A DNA stretch of 64,000 bases from Baekduia alba (GCF_028416635.1 NZ_CP114013.1:4960001-5024000), one strand, 5' to 3'. Positions 7,781 through 16,489 are shown, counted from the stretch's first letter. The notes: generated by a model from the sequence alone, not told the origin. Numbers and translations: made by a program.

Positions 7781-8698
7781 ATGGCGGACACGGTGTGGGC
7801 GGACGGCGCGCAGACGCGCGAGCAGCTCGGGCGCGTCGGCGTGTGGCTCGGCCCGATCGGTCGCGCGTCCTGGCCCGAGGCGCGGGCCGCCGCCCGACGC
7901 ATCGAGGCGCTCGGATACGGCGCGCTGTGGATCAGCGAGACGCCGAGCGCGCGCGAGCCCTTCGCCCATGCGGCGCTGCTGCTGGGCGCGACCGAGCGGA
8001 TGACGATCGCCACGGGCATCGCGAGCATCTGGTCGCGCGACGCGCTCGCCGCGCGCAACGGCGCGCTCGGCCTGGCCGAGGCGTACCCGGGGCGCTTCAC
8101 CCTCGGCCTCGGCGTATCGCACGCGCCCGCCGTCCAGCTGCGAGGCCAGGACTACAACAAGCCGCTGACCGCGATGCGCACCTACCTCGACGGCTTCGAC
8201 GCCGCGCCCTACAGCGGCGCGCAGCCCTCCGTGCCGGTCCCGGTCGTCCTGGCCGCGCTGCGCCCGAAGATGCTCGAGCTGTCGCGCGACCGCACCGCGG
8301 GCGCGCACCCCTACTTCGTGCCGGTCGAGCACACCGCCATCGCGCGCGAGCGGCTGGGGCCCGATCCGGTGCTGGCGCCGGAGGTCGCGGTGGTGCTGGA
8401 GAGCGACCCGGTCGCCGCGCGAGAGCGGGCGCGCCGGTACATGGCGATGTACCTCCAGCTGCCCAACTACACCAACAACCTGCGGGACCTCGGCTGGTCC
8501 GACGACGACGTCGCCGACGGTGGGAGCGACGCGCTGGTCGACGCGATCATCGGCTGGGGCGACGTCGACCGCGTCGCGGCGTTCGTCCAGGCTCACCTCG
8601 ACGCGGGCGCCGACCACGTCTGCGTGCAGCCGGTGGGCACATCGACCACAGGCGCGGTGGCCGAGCTCGAGGCGCTCGCCCCGGCGCTGCTGGGCTAG
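7781..8698 (+). CDS. LLM-class F420-dependent oxidoreductase (TIGR03620-like)
   Basis: A 305-aa luciferase-like monooxygenase-fold protein. It opens with GRVGVWLGPIGRASWPEARA and has RIEALGYGALWISETPSARE, as in the actinobacterial F420 oxidoreductase subfamily TIGR03620. These enzymes move hydride between F420 and organic substrates; the substrate here is unknown. A strong AGGAGG site precedes the ATG at 7781. It is convergent with the cobalt-transport operon and has no biosynthetic neighbours. Confidence 0.85.
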   Translation: MADTVWADGAQTREQLGRVGVWLGPIGRASWPEARAAARRIEALGYGALWISETPSAREPFAHAALLLGATERMTIATGIASIWSRDALAARNGALGLAEAYPGRFTLGLGVSHAPAVQLRGQDYNKPLTAMRTYLDGFDAAPYSGAQPSVPVPVVLAALRPKMLELSRDRTAGAHPYFVPVEHTAIARERLGPDPVLAPEVAVVLESDPVAARERARRYMAMYLQLPNYTNNLRDLGWSDDDVADGGSDALVDAIIGWGDVDRVAAFVQAHLDAGADHVCVQPVGTSTTGAVAELEALAPALLG

Positions 8699-8713
8699 CT
8701 CCGCATCACGACC

Positions 8714-8902
8714 CTAGAAGTCGTCGGGGTCCGGCTCGTCCTCGGTGAAGATCGTCTGCACCGGGTGACGGAGCAGGACCCCGAGCTTCGTGCGGTCCTC
8801 GGCGCCGAGCGTGAACCAGATCCCGACGGCCCCGACGACGAGCGCGAACGCCCCGGCACCGGTGGCCAGCAGGACTTGGGTCATGCCCGACGCGAGGATC
8901 AT
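8714..8902 (-). CDS. Small single-pass membrane protein, third gene of the cbt operon
   Basis: A 62-aa protein with one membrane helix (VLLATGAGAFALVVGAVGIWF) and an acidic cytoplasmic tail ending DEPDPDDF. Its ATG overlaps the cbtA stop as ATGA, so it is translated together with cbtA. I do not recognise the family. The position suggests an accessory subunit or an unrelated passenger of the cobalt/B12-regulated operon. Confidence 0.6.
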   Translation of the reverse strand: MILASGMTQVLLATGAGAFALVVGAVGIWFTLGAEDRTKLGVLLRHPVQTIFTEDEPDPDDF

Positions 8903-9654
8903 GGGGCGACGGTAGCGCCCGCGGGCGCGCGAGCGCGACGCCGGGCCGCGGGCTCCAGGAGCCGCTCGGCCGCGGCGCCGAACCCGAGGCCGAGCGTGAG
9001 CCAGAGCGTCGCGTTGATCCCGAGCGACGCGAGGCGGAACCGGTAGAGGACGTCGGCCGGGAAGCCGGCGGGCGTCTCGTGCACGGCCGGGAGGATGAGC
9101 TCGGCGGCCGCGACGACGGCGATCAGCGCGGCGCCCGCGAGGATCGCGGCGTTCCACGCGCCGACGCGCGGGCGGAGCTGCCGGTCGATGCGCGCGGCCG
9201 CGATCAGCGTCAGCAGCGAGATCGCGATCATCGCGAAGAACAGCACCGTGCGCCGGTCGATCGTGTCCGGGCTGCCGACGGTCGGCGGGTTGGCGGGGTA
9301 CTTCGTGGACGGGATCAGCGTGACCACCGCGAACGCGCCGGCGGCGAGGAGCGCGGCGGTCGCCCGCGCCCGGACCGCGCCGAGGCGGCCGTAGGCGTAG
9401 GCGAACGTGAGGCCGAGCAGGCCGCCGAGCGCGACGCCGGTCGCGAGGGTCCCGGTCAGCAGCCCGAGCGTGCGCTGGACGCCGCGGGAGACGACCTCGG
9501 GCGCCGCCGGCTCGTGGCGCAGCGCCGCGAGGTGGTCCTCGAAGTCGATGGCGTGCTGGACCTGCGGCTCACCGAAGGCGTAGGCGAACGCGAAGGCGAG
9601 CAGCCCGGCGAGGACGCCGACGAGCATCCCCCGGATCAGGAGTGGACGAACCAT
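8899..9654 (-). CDS. cbtA: CbtA-family predicted cobalt transporter membrane subunit
   Basis: A 251-aa protein with about five membrane segments. It matches CbtA in order and composition: an N-terminal helix (LIRGMLVGVLAGLLAFAFAY), an acidic/His loop (HAIDFEDHLAALRHEPAAP), then helices ending in LWLTLGLGFGAAAERL. CbtA and CbtB are predicted B12-riboswitch-controlled cobalt uptake proteins. The gene follows cbtB by 19 bp and overlaps the next small gene. The family is clear. Cobalt transport is the accepted prediction but is not shown by sequence alone. Confidence 0.88.
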   Translation of the reverse strand: MVRPLLIRGMLVGVLAGLLAFAFAYAFGEPQVQHAIDFEDHLAALRHEPAAPEVVSRGVQRTLGLLTGTLATGVALGGLLGLTFAYAYGRLGAVRARATAALLAAGAFAVVTLIPSTKYPANPPTVGSPDTIDRRTVLFFAMIAISLLTLIAAARIDRQLRPRVGAWNAAILAGAALIAVVAAAELILPAVHETPAGFPADVLYRFRLASLGINATLWLTLGLGFGAAAERLLEPAARRRARAPAGATVAP

Positions 9655-9673
9655 GATGATGCCCTCGCTCTGC

Positions 9674-9898
9674 CTAGTGGCAGGGGAAGCCGAGCAGGTG
9701 GCGCGCGTCGTGCACGAACTCGTGGACGTCGGTCCCCGAGATCATGGACACCGCGCCCTCTTCGGCCCCGACGAAGTAGATGATGATCATGAGCACGAGC
9801 CCGCCGAACAGCGCGTAGGGCAGCAGCTCGCGCGGCGAGGCGACCGGAACTGGCGCGGTTGCGGCGCCGGCATGGCGCTCGAGAGCGACTTCGGACAT
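9674..9898 (-). CDS. cbtB: CbtB-family cobalt transporter small subunit
   Basis: A 74-aa protein with one membrane helix (ELLPYALFGGLVLMIIIYFV) and a His-rich extracytoplasmic tail (VHEFVHDARHLLGFPCH) typical of CbtB and suited to metal binding. A strong GGAGGAAG site sits before the ATG at 9898. A cobalamin riboswitch occupies the leader, so expression should fall when cobalamin is plentiful. It forms one operon with cbtA. Confidence 0.9.
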   Translation of the reverse strand: MSEVALERHAGAATAPVPVASPRELLPYALFGGLVLMIIIYFVGAEEGAVSMISGTDVHEFVHDARHLLGFPCH

Positions 9899-9939
9899 CT
9901 GGCACTTCCTCCTCGGGATTGACGCGTCCCGTCAGTGGT

Positions 9940-10045
9940 GATCTGGAAGCGTGCGGGAGGGAGTGTCTGGCTCCCGGGGCCTTGCCCCGGTCACAGTGGC
10001 GCGACCGCGCCGGACTCACACCGGCTTCCTCGCTCCTCACACTTG
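9940..10045 (-). promoter_or_regulatory. Cobalamin (B12) riboswitch upstream of cbtB-cbtA
   Basis: The minus-strand leader holds the conserved core: GAAGCCGGTGTGAGTCCGG, then GCGGTCGCGCCACTGT, then a GACCGGGGC/GCCCCGG hairpin, then a B12 box reading GGAGCCAGACACTC. This is the AdoCbl riboswitch consensus with one change from the usual CCCGCCACTGT. A pyrimidine tract (CTCCCTCCC) just after the box could pair with the GGAGGAAG ribosome-binding site, so translational control is plausible. Exact ends are approximate. Confidence 0.88.
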
Positions 10046-10105
10046 CGCGACGGATCCTACGCGACCGGGCAAGCGGGCGTACGCTTCGTGACCAGGAGAG
10101 CTGAC

Positions 10106-10795
10106 GTGGTCGCCGAGCACGACGACGAGGATCGGGCGCAGCTGCTGAGGCTGGCGGCGGACCTGCAGCGGGCGTATGCCGACGCGGTGCTCGCGGGCGA
10201 TCCGCGGATGGCGGAGACGGTCATCCGCGAGGCGATCGAGGCCGGGCTCGGCGAGGCCGACATCGACGACCAGGTCATCGCGCCCGCGTTGCGGCTGGTG
10301 GGCGACCTGTGGGCCGACGGCGAGCTGTCGATCGCCGAGGAGCACGCGGCGACGGCGATCTCGCTGCGCGTGATCTCGCTGCAGCGCGAGGCGTTCCGCG
10401 CCGCCCGGCAGCGCGCGTCGCAGCGGGTCCTGCTCGCCGGCGCCCAGGGCGAGCAGCACGTCGTCGGGCTCCAGATGGCGGCGAGCCTCGTCCTGTCCTC
10501 CGGCTACGACGTCCGGCTGCTCGGCCCCGACCTGCCGGTCGGCGAGGTCGGCAAGGCCATCGACAAGCACGACCCGGCGGTGATCGGCTTCACCACGGCG
10601 TCGTCGGCGTCGGCGCTCAACCTCCCGCCCGCCTTCGCGGCGATCCGCGACCGCGATCCCGACGTCGGGCTCGTCGTCGGCGGGCGCGGCGTCGACGAGT
10701 CCTGGGCCGCGACCTGGGACGTCGTCGTCTGCCACCACGTCGCCGACGCGACCACCCAGATCGACGCGCTCGTGCAGCGCGCGCGGCGGAACTGA
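10106..10795 (+). CDS. Free-standing B12-binding protein with CarH-type Wx9EH light-sensor motif
   Basis: A 229-aa protein. Residues about 10-100 are the helical B12-cap domain, with W69 followed after nine residues by E79-H80. This is the Wx9EH motif that contacts AdoCbl in CarH/LitR photoreceptors. Residues 107-225 are the Rossmann-like B12-binding domain, with E116-Q-H118-V-V-G as the E/DxHxxG motif (H118 the lower axial ligand) and VVGGRGV near the end. CarH has an N-terminal MerR DNA-binding domain; this protein has none. The GTG at 10106 follows an AGGAG site at 10094-10098. It is divergent from the B12-riboswitch-controlled cbt operon, which fits a cobalamin role. A light- or B12-responsive partner protein is inference. 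Confidence 0.8.
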   Translation: MVAEHDDEDRAQLLRLAADLQRAYADAVLAGDPRMAETVIREAIEAGLGEADIDDQVIAPALRLVGDLWADGELSIAEEHAATAISLRVISLQREAFRAARQRASQRVLLAGAQGEQHVVGLQMAASLVLSSGYDVRLLGPDLPVGEVGKAIDKHDPAVIGFTTASSASALNLPPAFAAIRDRDPDVGLVVGGRGVDESWAATWDVVVCHHVADATTQIDALVQRARRN

Positions 10796-10825
10796 CGCGG
10801 GTGCGGCGCCGCGGCCGCCGTGCCG

Positions 10826-12238
10826 CTAGTGGTTGCTCGTCGCCCGCGAGCGCTCGATGAGGTCGGCCAACCGCACCAACTTGATGCGAGGGCGGCCGTG
10901 GGGCTCGCCGGAGGTCTTCTCGTGGGCGTCGATCGCTTCCCAGCCGGCCCAGGTGACCGAGTCCGGCGCCCGCTCGGCGTAGAAGGCGGCGATGTCGTCG
11001 GGGTCGGGCGCGGTCGGCGCGTTCAGCGTCCCGGCGTCGCGGTCCTCGAGGATCCGCGCGACGGTGTCGGCGGCGTCCTTCTTGTTGGTGCCGATGACCC
11101 CGGACGGGCCGCGCTTGATCCAGCCGACGACGTACTCGCCGTGGTGCGCGTCGCCCGACTCGGCGCACACGCGGCCGCCGGTGTTGCGGATCAGGCCGCG
11201 GCGCTCGTCGAACGGGACGTCGTCGACGGGCTTGCCGCGGTAGCCGATCGAGCGCAGGACCAGGCCGGCCTCGATGACCTCCTCGTCGCCGGTCGCGACG
11301 GCGCGCAGGCCGCCGCCCTCGGTCGGCTGGATCTCGTTGCGGACGACGCGCACGCCGGTGACCGGGCCGTGCTCGCCCTCGCCGAGGATCTCGACTGGGG
11401 AGCGCAGGAAGCGCAGGACGATCTTGTGCGAGGCGTCCTTGGGGCCGGCGGCCGCGTAGTCGCGCAGGATCTCGACGTTCTTGCGCGCGGTGATGTCGGC
11501 CTCCTCCTCCAGCCACCGGGCGGAGTGCGCGTCGAGCTCGAGGTCGCCGACGTCGACGTCGACGCCCGCGCGCTGCAGGTCGGCCAGCTCGCGCAGCTCG
11601 GGGTTGGTGAACGCCGCCTGCGCCGGGCCGCGTCGGCCGAGCAGGACGACCTCCTTGACCTGCGACTCGGCGAGCACCTCGATCGCGTGGTCGGCGGTGT
11701 CGGTCGGCGTCAGCTCGTCGGGATGCAGCACCAGCATGCGCGCGACGTCGATCGCCACGTTGCCGTTGCCGATGACGACCGCGCGCTCGGTGGTGAGGTC
11801 GTACGCGTGATCGGCGGCGTCGGGGTGGCCGTTGTACCAGCCGACGAACTGCGTCGCCCCGTGCACGCCCGGCCGGTCCTCGCCGGGGATCCCGAGACGG
11901 TTGTCGTCGCTGGTCCCCAACGCGTACAACACGACGTGGTAGCGCTCCAGCAGCTCGGCGCGCGTGACGTCGCGACCGAGGACGACGCCGCCGAAGAACC
12001 GGAAGCCGTCCTTCTTCGCCGTCTTCTCGTACACGCGCGTGACGGCCTTGATCTTCGGATGGTCCGGCGCGACGCCCGCGCGCACGAGCCCGAAGGGCGT
12101 CGGCAGCGCGTCCAGCAGATCGACCTCGAAGCCGGCGTTGATCAGCTGGTCGGCGGCGTAGAAGCCTGACGGCCCAGCACCGACGATCACCACCCGGGGC
12201 GCATCGGTGGCAGCGGAGTCAGGTGCGTTCTCGGTCAT
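10826..12238 (-). CDS. fprA: FprA-type NADPH-ferredoxin reductase (adrenodoxin reductase family)
   Basis: A 470-aa flavoprotein. The N-terminal FAD motif is VVIVGAGPSGFYAADQL, with PFGLVRAGVAPDHPKIK characteristic of adrenodoxin reductases and mycobacterial FprA. The NADPH-binding motif is AVVIGNGNVAIDVARML. The C-terminal GEYVVGWIKRGPSGVIGTNKKDA is diagnostic. It passes electrons from NADPH to ferredoxins for P450s or Fe-S enzymes. It appears monocistronic, and the start at 12238 is the only ATG close to the FAD motif. Family length (about 455-470 aa) agrees. Confidence 0.93.
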   Translation of the reverse strand: MTENAPDSAATDAPRVVIVGAGPSGFYAADQLINAGFEVDLLDALPTPFGLVRAGVAPDHPKIKAVTRVYEKTAKKDGFRFFGGVVLGRDVTRAELLERYHVVLYALGTSDDNRLGIPGEDRPGVHGATQFVGWYNGHPDAADHAYDLTTERAVVIGNGNVAIDVARMLVLHPDELTPTDTADHAIEVLAESQVKEVVLLGRRGPAQAAFTNPELRELADLQRAGVDVDVGDLELDAHSARWLEEEADITARKNVEILRDYAAAGPKDASHKIVLRFLRSPVEILGEGEHGPVTGVRVVRNEIQPTEGGGLRAVATGDEEVIEAGLVLRSIGYRGKPVDDVPFDERRGLIRNTGGRVCAESGDAHHGEYVVGWIKRGPSGVIGTNKKDAADTVARILEDRDAGTLNAPTAPDPDDIAAFYAERAPDSVTWAGWEAIDAHEKTSGEPHGRPRIKLVRLADLIERSRATSNH

Positions 12239-12370
12239 CAGTCGCAAATCCAAGGAAAGGGGACCAGGAACCCCGACTTTAGCGGTTGGATATGCGAGGA
12301 CGCGGTGAGGCCGGGCCGTTCCGGCAGCGATCGGTGGCACGGCAGCGGGCGGCGCGAGGCGGCACGAGGA

Positions 12371-12400
12371 CTCCGGCGCGCATCGCAGCGCGCGCCGGAG
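12371..12400 (-). terminator. GC-rich hairpin after the ABC exporter operon
   Basis: Eleven-bp perfect arms (CTCCGGCGCGC and GCGCGCCGGAG) around an 8-nt loop, 39 bp past the permease stop. There is no clear T-run on either side, as is common for actinobacterial terminators. It lies in a gene-free 200-bp gap between the exporter and fprA. Confidence 0.6.
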
Positions 12401-12438
12401 CCCTGTGGGGGATTCCGCCCTTGGCCAGGTGGGTGGGG

Positions 12439-13302
12439 CTAGGACTTGATGGAGCGCTGGTAGGAGCGCACGGCCAGCGGCGCGCAGACGACGACGATCC
12501 CGACGGCCCACAGCAACGTGTAGGCGACGGGGTGCGCGAGGGGCCACACCGCGTCCGGCGGCGCGGTGCCGCCCGGGTTCTGGAACAGGTGGCGCAGCGC
12601 GTTGGCCAGCGACGACGTCGGGTTCCACTCGGCGATCGTCTTCAGCACGCCCGGCAGCGTGCTCGTCGGCACGAACGTCGAGGCGATGAACGTCACCGGG
12701 AAGATCACGACGAACGCCACGCCCTGCACGCCCTCCGGCGTCGGGACCAAGGACCCCAACAACACGCCGACCCAGATCATCGCGAAGGAGAACACGACCA
12801 TCAGGCCGTAGGCGCCCAGGATGTCCAGCACGCCGGAGTGGATCCGCCAGCCGACGACCAACCCGGTCACGGTCATGAACGCGATCGGCAGGAACGCGCG
12901 GATGAGGTTGGCGACCGCGTGGCCGGCGAGCACGCTCGAGCGCGGGATCGGCAGCGAGTGGAAGCGGTCGATCGCCCCGTTGTTGCGGTCGTTGGACAGC
13001 GCGAGCGCCACGCCGAAGCAGCCGAACACGATCGTCTGGGCGAAGATCCCGCCCATCAGGAACTCCTTGTAGCTCCCGCCGCCCGGCACGCTGATCGCGC
13101 CGCCGAAGACGTAGGCGAACAGCAGCACGAACATGACCGGCTGGATCGTCGCGTCCGACAGCGCCTCCGGCTGGCGGCGCATGTGCAGCAGCCCGCGGCG
13201 GGCGATCACCCACGTGTCGGACGCGAACGTCGCGCGCGTCGACGCGGGCCGCGTGGGCGCGGGCGTCGCGCCGGGACCGGCGGTGGCGGCCTGGGTGCTC
13301 AT
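12439..13302 (-). CDS. ABC-2 type exporter permease (DrrB-like)
   Basis: A 287-aa permease with six predicted membrane segments in the ABC-2 pattern: RRQPEALSDATIQPVMFVLL, then FGCFGVALALSNDRNNGAIDRFHSLP, then late helices ending in VVVCAPLAVRSY. It is coupled to the ATPase by an ATGA overlap at 13299-13302. Such pairs (DrrAB, daunorubicin-type) export drugs or lipids; the substrate is unknown. A divergent TetR-family gene beyond the ATPase probably represses the pair. Confidence 0.88.
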   Translation of the reverse strand: MSTQAATAGPGATPAPTRPASTRATFASDTWVIARRGLLHMRRQPEALSDATIQPVMFVLLFAYVFGGAISVPGGGSYKEFLMGGIFAQTIVFGCFGVALALSNDRNNGAIDRFHSLPIPRSSVLAGHAVANLIRAFLPIAFMTVTGLVVGWRIHSGVLDILGAYGLMVVFSFAMIWVGVLLGSLVPTPEGVQGVAFVVIFPVTFIASTFVPTSTLPGVLKTIAEWNPTSSLANALRHLFQNPGGTAPPDAVWPLAHPVAYTLLWAVGIVVVCAPLAVRSYQRSIKS

Positions 13303-14306
13303 CGGTGCTCCTCGGAGATCGTGGCCAGCGGGACGTCGGCGACCTCGCCGGCGTCCTGCTCGGGCGGTGAGCCGGTCAACGTCAGGAAGACGTCGTCCAG
13401 CGTGGGCTGCGCGAGCCCCAGGTCCTCGACGGCGACGTCGGCGTCGGCGAGCGCGTCGGCCAGCGCGCCGATCGCGGCCACGCCGCCGGAGGCCGGCGCG
13501 ACGACCGACCGCGCGCCCTCGTCCACCGCCGGCGCGACGCCGGCGATGCGCTCCACGATCTGCGCGACCACGTCCAGGTCGTCGCGCGCCGCGACGACGA
13601 CGCGCAGCTGGTCGCCGCCGACCTGGCGCTTGAGCGACCGCGCGTCGCCGCGCGCGATCACGCGCCCGTGGTCGACCACCACGATGTCGTCGGCCAGCCG
13701 GTCGGCCTCTTCGAGGTACTGCGTCGTCAGCAGGATCGTCGCGCCGCCCGAGACGAGCCCGTCGAGCACGTCCCACAGCTCGTTGCGCGCCCGCGGGTCC
13801 AGCCCCGTCGTCGGCTCGTCGAGGAACAGCACCTCGGGCGCGGCGACGAGCGTCGCGGCCAGGTCCAGCCGGCGCCGCATGCCGCCCGAGTACTCCTTGG
13901 CCAGCTTGTCGCCGGCGTCGCTCAGCGAGAACTGCTCCAGCAGCACGGTCGCGCGCGCCTGCGCGCGCTTGCGGCCGAGGTGGTGCAGCTCGCCGATCAT
14001 CGTCAGGTTCTCGTGGCCGGTCAGCAGCTGGTCGACGGTCGCGTCCTGCGCCGCGAGGCCGAGCACGCGGCGCGCCGCCACCGGATCGGCGACGACGTCG
14101 TGGCCGGCGACGAACGCGCGGCCCTCGTCGGGCTGCGTGAGCGTCGTGAGCACGCGGACCGCCGTGGTCTTGCCGGCGCCGTTGGGACCGAGCAGGGCGC
14201 ATACGGCACCGCGCGCGACCGAGAGGTCGACGCCGTCGAGCGCGCGCTTCGCGCCATAGCGCTTCACCAGGCCAGAGGCCTCGATCGCATTGGGGAGAGG
14301 GGTCAC
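13299..14306 (-). CDS. ABC exporter ATP-binding protein (DrrA-like)
   Basis: A 335-aa ATPase. Walker A is GPNGAGKTT, the signature is YSGGMRRRLDLA, Walker B is VLFLDEPTTGLD, and the switch His is replaced by Q in LLTTQYLEEADRL, as usual for DrrA-type proteins. A C-terminal extension of about 100 residues ending in LAQPTLDDVFLTLTG is also DrrA-like. The GTG at 14306 is the only start close to the conserved IEASGLVKRYG. It is divergent from the TetR gene with 45 bp between them. Confidence 0.88.
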   Translation of the reverse strand: MTPLPNAIEASGLVKRYGAKRALDGVDLSVARGAVCALLGPNGAGKTTAVRVLTTLTQPDEGRAFVAGHDVVADPVAARRVLGLAAQDATVDQLLTGHENLTMIGELHHLGRKRAQARATVLLEQFSLSDAGDKLAKEYSGGMRRRLDLAATLVAAPEVLFLDEPTTGLDPRARNELWDVLDGLVSGGATILLTTQYLEEADRLADDIVVVDHGRVIARGDARSLKRQVGGDQLRVVVAARDDLDVVAQIVERIAGVAPAVDEGARSVVAPASGGVAAIGALADALADADVAVEDLGLAQPTLDDVFLTLTGSPPEQDAGEVADVPLATISEEHR

Positions 14307-14316
14307 GTCCAGCAGC

Positions 14317-14344
14317 TTGGCAAATTTTCCACTCGGTGTAAAGT
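14317..14344 (+). promoter_or_regulatory. Promoter for the TetR regulator, likely leaderless transcript
   Basis: TTGGCA (14317-14322), a 16-bp spacer, and TAAAGT (14339-14344) match a housekeeping promoter. The ATG at 14352 lies 7 bp past the -10, so transcription should begin at or next to the start codon. The same 45-bp gap must also hold the divergent ABC promoter. Confidence 0.55.
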
Positions 14345-14351
14345 TCGCCCC

Positions 14352-15065
14352 ATGGCAACCACGCGGCCGCCGTCGACCGCCGGCGTCCCGCCCGCAGGAC
14401 TGCGGGCCTGGAAGAAGGAGCGCACGCGCTCGACGATCTCGGACGTCGCGACCAGGCTCTTCATGCGCGACGGCTTCGAGGCGGTGACCGTCGCCCAGAT
14501 CGCCGCGGCCGCCGAGGTCTCGGTCAAGACGGTGTTCAACTACTTCCCGTCGAAGGAGGACCTCTTCTTCGACCGCGCCGACGACGTCATCGGCGCGCTG
14601 GCCGACGCGGTGGTCGACCGCCCGCCCGGCACGACGGTCATCGGCGCGCTGCACGCCGTCCTGGCCGACCGCCGCGTCCCGTTCGACCTCGACGGCTGGC
14701 GCGCGCTGCGCGACCCCGAGGGCTACGAGCGGTTCCGGCGCTTCCTGGAGACCGAGGCGGCCTCCCCCGCGCTGCGCACGCGCCGCCTCGCGATCGGCGA
14801 GCTGTGGACGATCCGGCTCACCCAGCTCGTCGCCCATCAGCTGCGGCTCGGCCCCGGCGACCCGCGCGCGGCGGCGATGGCGAGCATGATCGCCGCCGCG
14901 ATGGCGCTCCGCGCCCGGACGGTCACCGCCGCGATGCTCGAGCGCCTCAGCGCCCGCACGGTCGAGCGCCGCGTGCGCTCCGTGGTCGACGAGTCCTTCA
15001 CGCGCATCGCGCACGCGTACGAGGACATCGACGTCCCGCGCGCTATACCCAGGGACCATGGCTGA
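14352..15065 (+). CDS. TetR-family transcriptional regulator
   Basis: A 237-aa repressor. The helix-turn-helix is in residues about 22-70 (RSTISDVATRLFMRDGFEAV, TVAQIAAAAEVSVKTVFNYF, PSKEDLFFDRAD), typical of TetR. The C-terminal ligand domain resembles the actinobacterial TetR C-terminal type with EGYERFRRFLETEAASPALR. It is divergent from the DrrAB-like exporter, the most likely target. Its last 8 bp overlap the start of the siderophore-interacting protein gene, so the two share a transcript. Confidence 0.85.
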   Translation: MATTRPPSTAGVPPAGLRAWKKERTRSTISDVATRLFMRDGFEAVTVAQIAAAAEVSVKTVFNYFPSKEDLFFDRADDVIGALADAVVDRPPGTTVIGALHAVLADRRVPFDLDGWRALRDPEGYERFRRFLETEAASPALRTRRLAIGELWTIRLTQLVAHQLRLGPGDPRAAAMASMIAAAMALRARTVTAAMLERLSARTVERRVRSVVDESFTRIAHAYEDIDVPRAIPRDHG

Positions 15066-15846
15066 CGCCCCGCGCCCCGCGCGCAACCGCACGCCCCGCC
15101 TCGCGCGGGTGATCTCCAAGGACCAGCTGACGCCGCACATGATCCGGATCGTCTTCGGCGGCGAGGGCCTGGACGGGTTCGCGGTCGGGGAGTTCACCGA
15201 CCACTACGTCAAGCTCAAGATCCCCGCGGGCGACGACCAGACGCGCACGCGCACCTACACCGTGCGCGAATGGGACGCCACGCGCGGCGAGCTGACGATC
15301 GACTTCGTCGTCCACGGCGACGAGGGCTTCGCCGGCCCGTGGGCCGCGGCCGCCCAGCCGGGCGACACACTCGCGTTCAACGGCCCCGGCGGCGGCTACA
15401 CACCGGACCCGGAGGCCGCCTGGCACCTGCTGGTCGGCGACCCGTCGGTCATCCCGGCGATCAGCGCCTCGCTGGCCCGCATCCCGGCGGGCGTCCCGGT
15501 CCACGTCCTGATCGAGGCCGACGGCCCCGACGACGAGCAGGCGCTCGCGACGCCCGGCGACCTGCACGTCAACTACACCCACGGCGGCCCGGGCAGCATC
15601 GTCGAGACGATCGAGTCCTACACCTTCCCCGACGGTCCGGTCAGCGCCTTCGTGCACGGCGAGGCGAGCACGGTGCGCGCCGTCCGCAAGCACCTGCTCG
15701 TCGACCGCGAGATCCCGCGCGAGGCGATCTCGGCCTCCGGCTACTGGAAGCTGACGCTGACCGACGAGGGCTGGCGCGAGAACAAGGCGGAGTGGAACCG
15801 GCTGGCCGAGCAGGACGTGGCCGCCGTCGCTCCGTCACGTGACTGA
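15058..15846 (+). CDS. Siderophore-interacting protein (FAD-dependent ferric-siderophore reductase)
   Basis: A 262-aa SIP-family protein. The FAD-binding segment is TRTYTVREWD. Residues GPGGGYTPD, VGDPSVIPAISASL and the C-terminal HGEASTVRAVRKHLLVDR are characteristic. Members reduce ferric siderophores with NAD(P)H to release iron in the cytoplasm. It overlaps the TetR stop by 8 bp. No siderophore biosynthesis or uptake gene is nearby, so its siderophore is unknown. Confidence 0.88.
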   Translation: MADAPRPARNRTPRLARVISKDQLTPHMIRIVFGGEGLDGFAVGEFTDHYVKLKIPAGDDQTRTRTYTVREWDATRGELTIDFVVHGDEGFAGPWAAAAQPGDTLAFNGPGGGYTPDPEAAWHLLVGDPSVIPAISASLARIPAGVPVHVLIEADGPDDEQALATPGDLHVNYTHGGPGSIVETIESYTFPDGPVSAFVHGEASTVRAVRKHLLVDREIPREAISASGYWKLTLTDEGWRENKAEWNRLAEQDVAAVAPSRD

Positions 15847-15880
15847 TGACGGGGCTTGCGGCGCGGTCTAGCATCGCCGC

Positions 15881-16489
15881 ATGCCGCCCTTCACCCGCGG
15901 GTTCCACGGCCGGCCGCGCCGCCCCGACGTCGACCCGGCGCGCGTCCCGCCCGGCCAGTACGTCGTCGAGGACTTCCCGGTCCTGTCGGCCGGGCCGACG
16001 CCGCGCACGCCGATCGACCAATGGTCCTTCACGATCCAGGGCGCGGTCGACGCGGCGCAGACCTGGACGTGGGAGGAGCTGAACGCGCTCCCGCAGGAGA
16101 CGTTCACGGTGGACATCCACTGCGTGACGAAGTGGACGAAGCTCGGGACGGCGTGGACGGGCGTGTCGGTCGACACGCTGCTCGAAGGCGTCGGGACCGA
16201 GGCCGAGTACGTGAGCGTGCACGCCGACGGCGGCTACACCACCAACCTGCCGCTCGAGGACCTCAGCGACGGCAAGGCGTGGATCGCGCACACGTTCGAC
16301 GGCGAGCCGCTGGAGCCCGCGCACGGCGGGCCGGCGCGGCTGGTCGTGCCGCACCTGTACTTCTGGAAGAGCGCGAAGTGGGTGCGCGGGCTGACGCTGA
16401 CCGTCGACGACGAGCCCGGCTTCTGGGAGCTCGCGGGGTACAACAACTACGGCGACCCGTGGCGCGAGCAGCGCTACTGGGGCGACTGA
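15881..16489 (+). CDS. Sulfite-oxidase-like molybdopterin oxidoreductase
   Basis: A 202-aa protein of the SUOX fold without heme or dimerisation domains. The molybdenum-ligand cysteine is C81 in HCVTKW. LYFWKSAKWVRGLTL and a C-terminal GYNNYGDPWREQRYWG are typical of the sulfite oxidase-like oxidoreductase family in actinobacteria. It has no signal peptide, unlike MsrP. It is followed without a gap by a flavin reductase and a DUF6510 protein, a recurrent trio in which the reductase probably supplies electrons. The substrate is unknown. Confidence 0.85.
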   Translation: MPPFTRGFHGRPRRPDVDPARVPPGQYVVEDFPVLSAGPTPRTPIDQWSFTIQGAVDAAQTWTWEELNALPQETFTVDIHCVTKWTKLGTAWTGVSVDTLLEGVGTEAEYVSVHADGGYTTNLPLEDLSDGKAWIAHTFDGEPLEPAHGGPARLVVPHLYFWKSAKWVRGLTLTVDDEPGFWELAGYNNYGDPWREQRYWGD

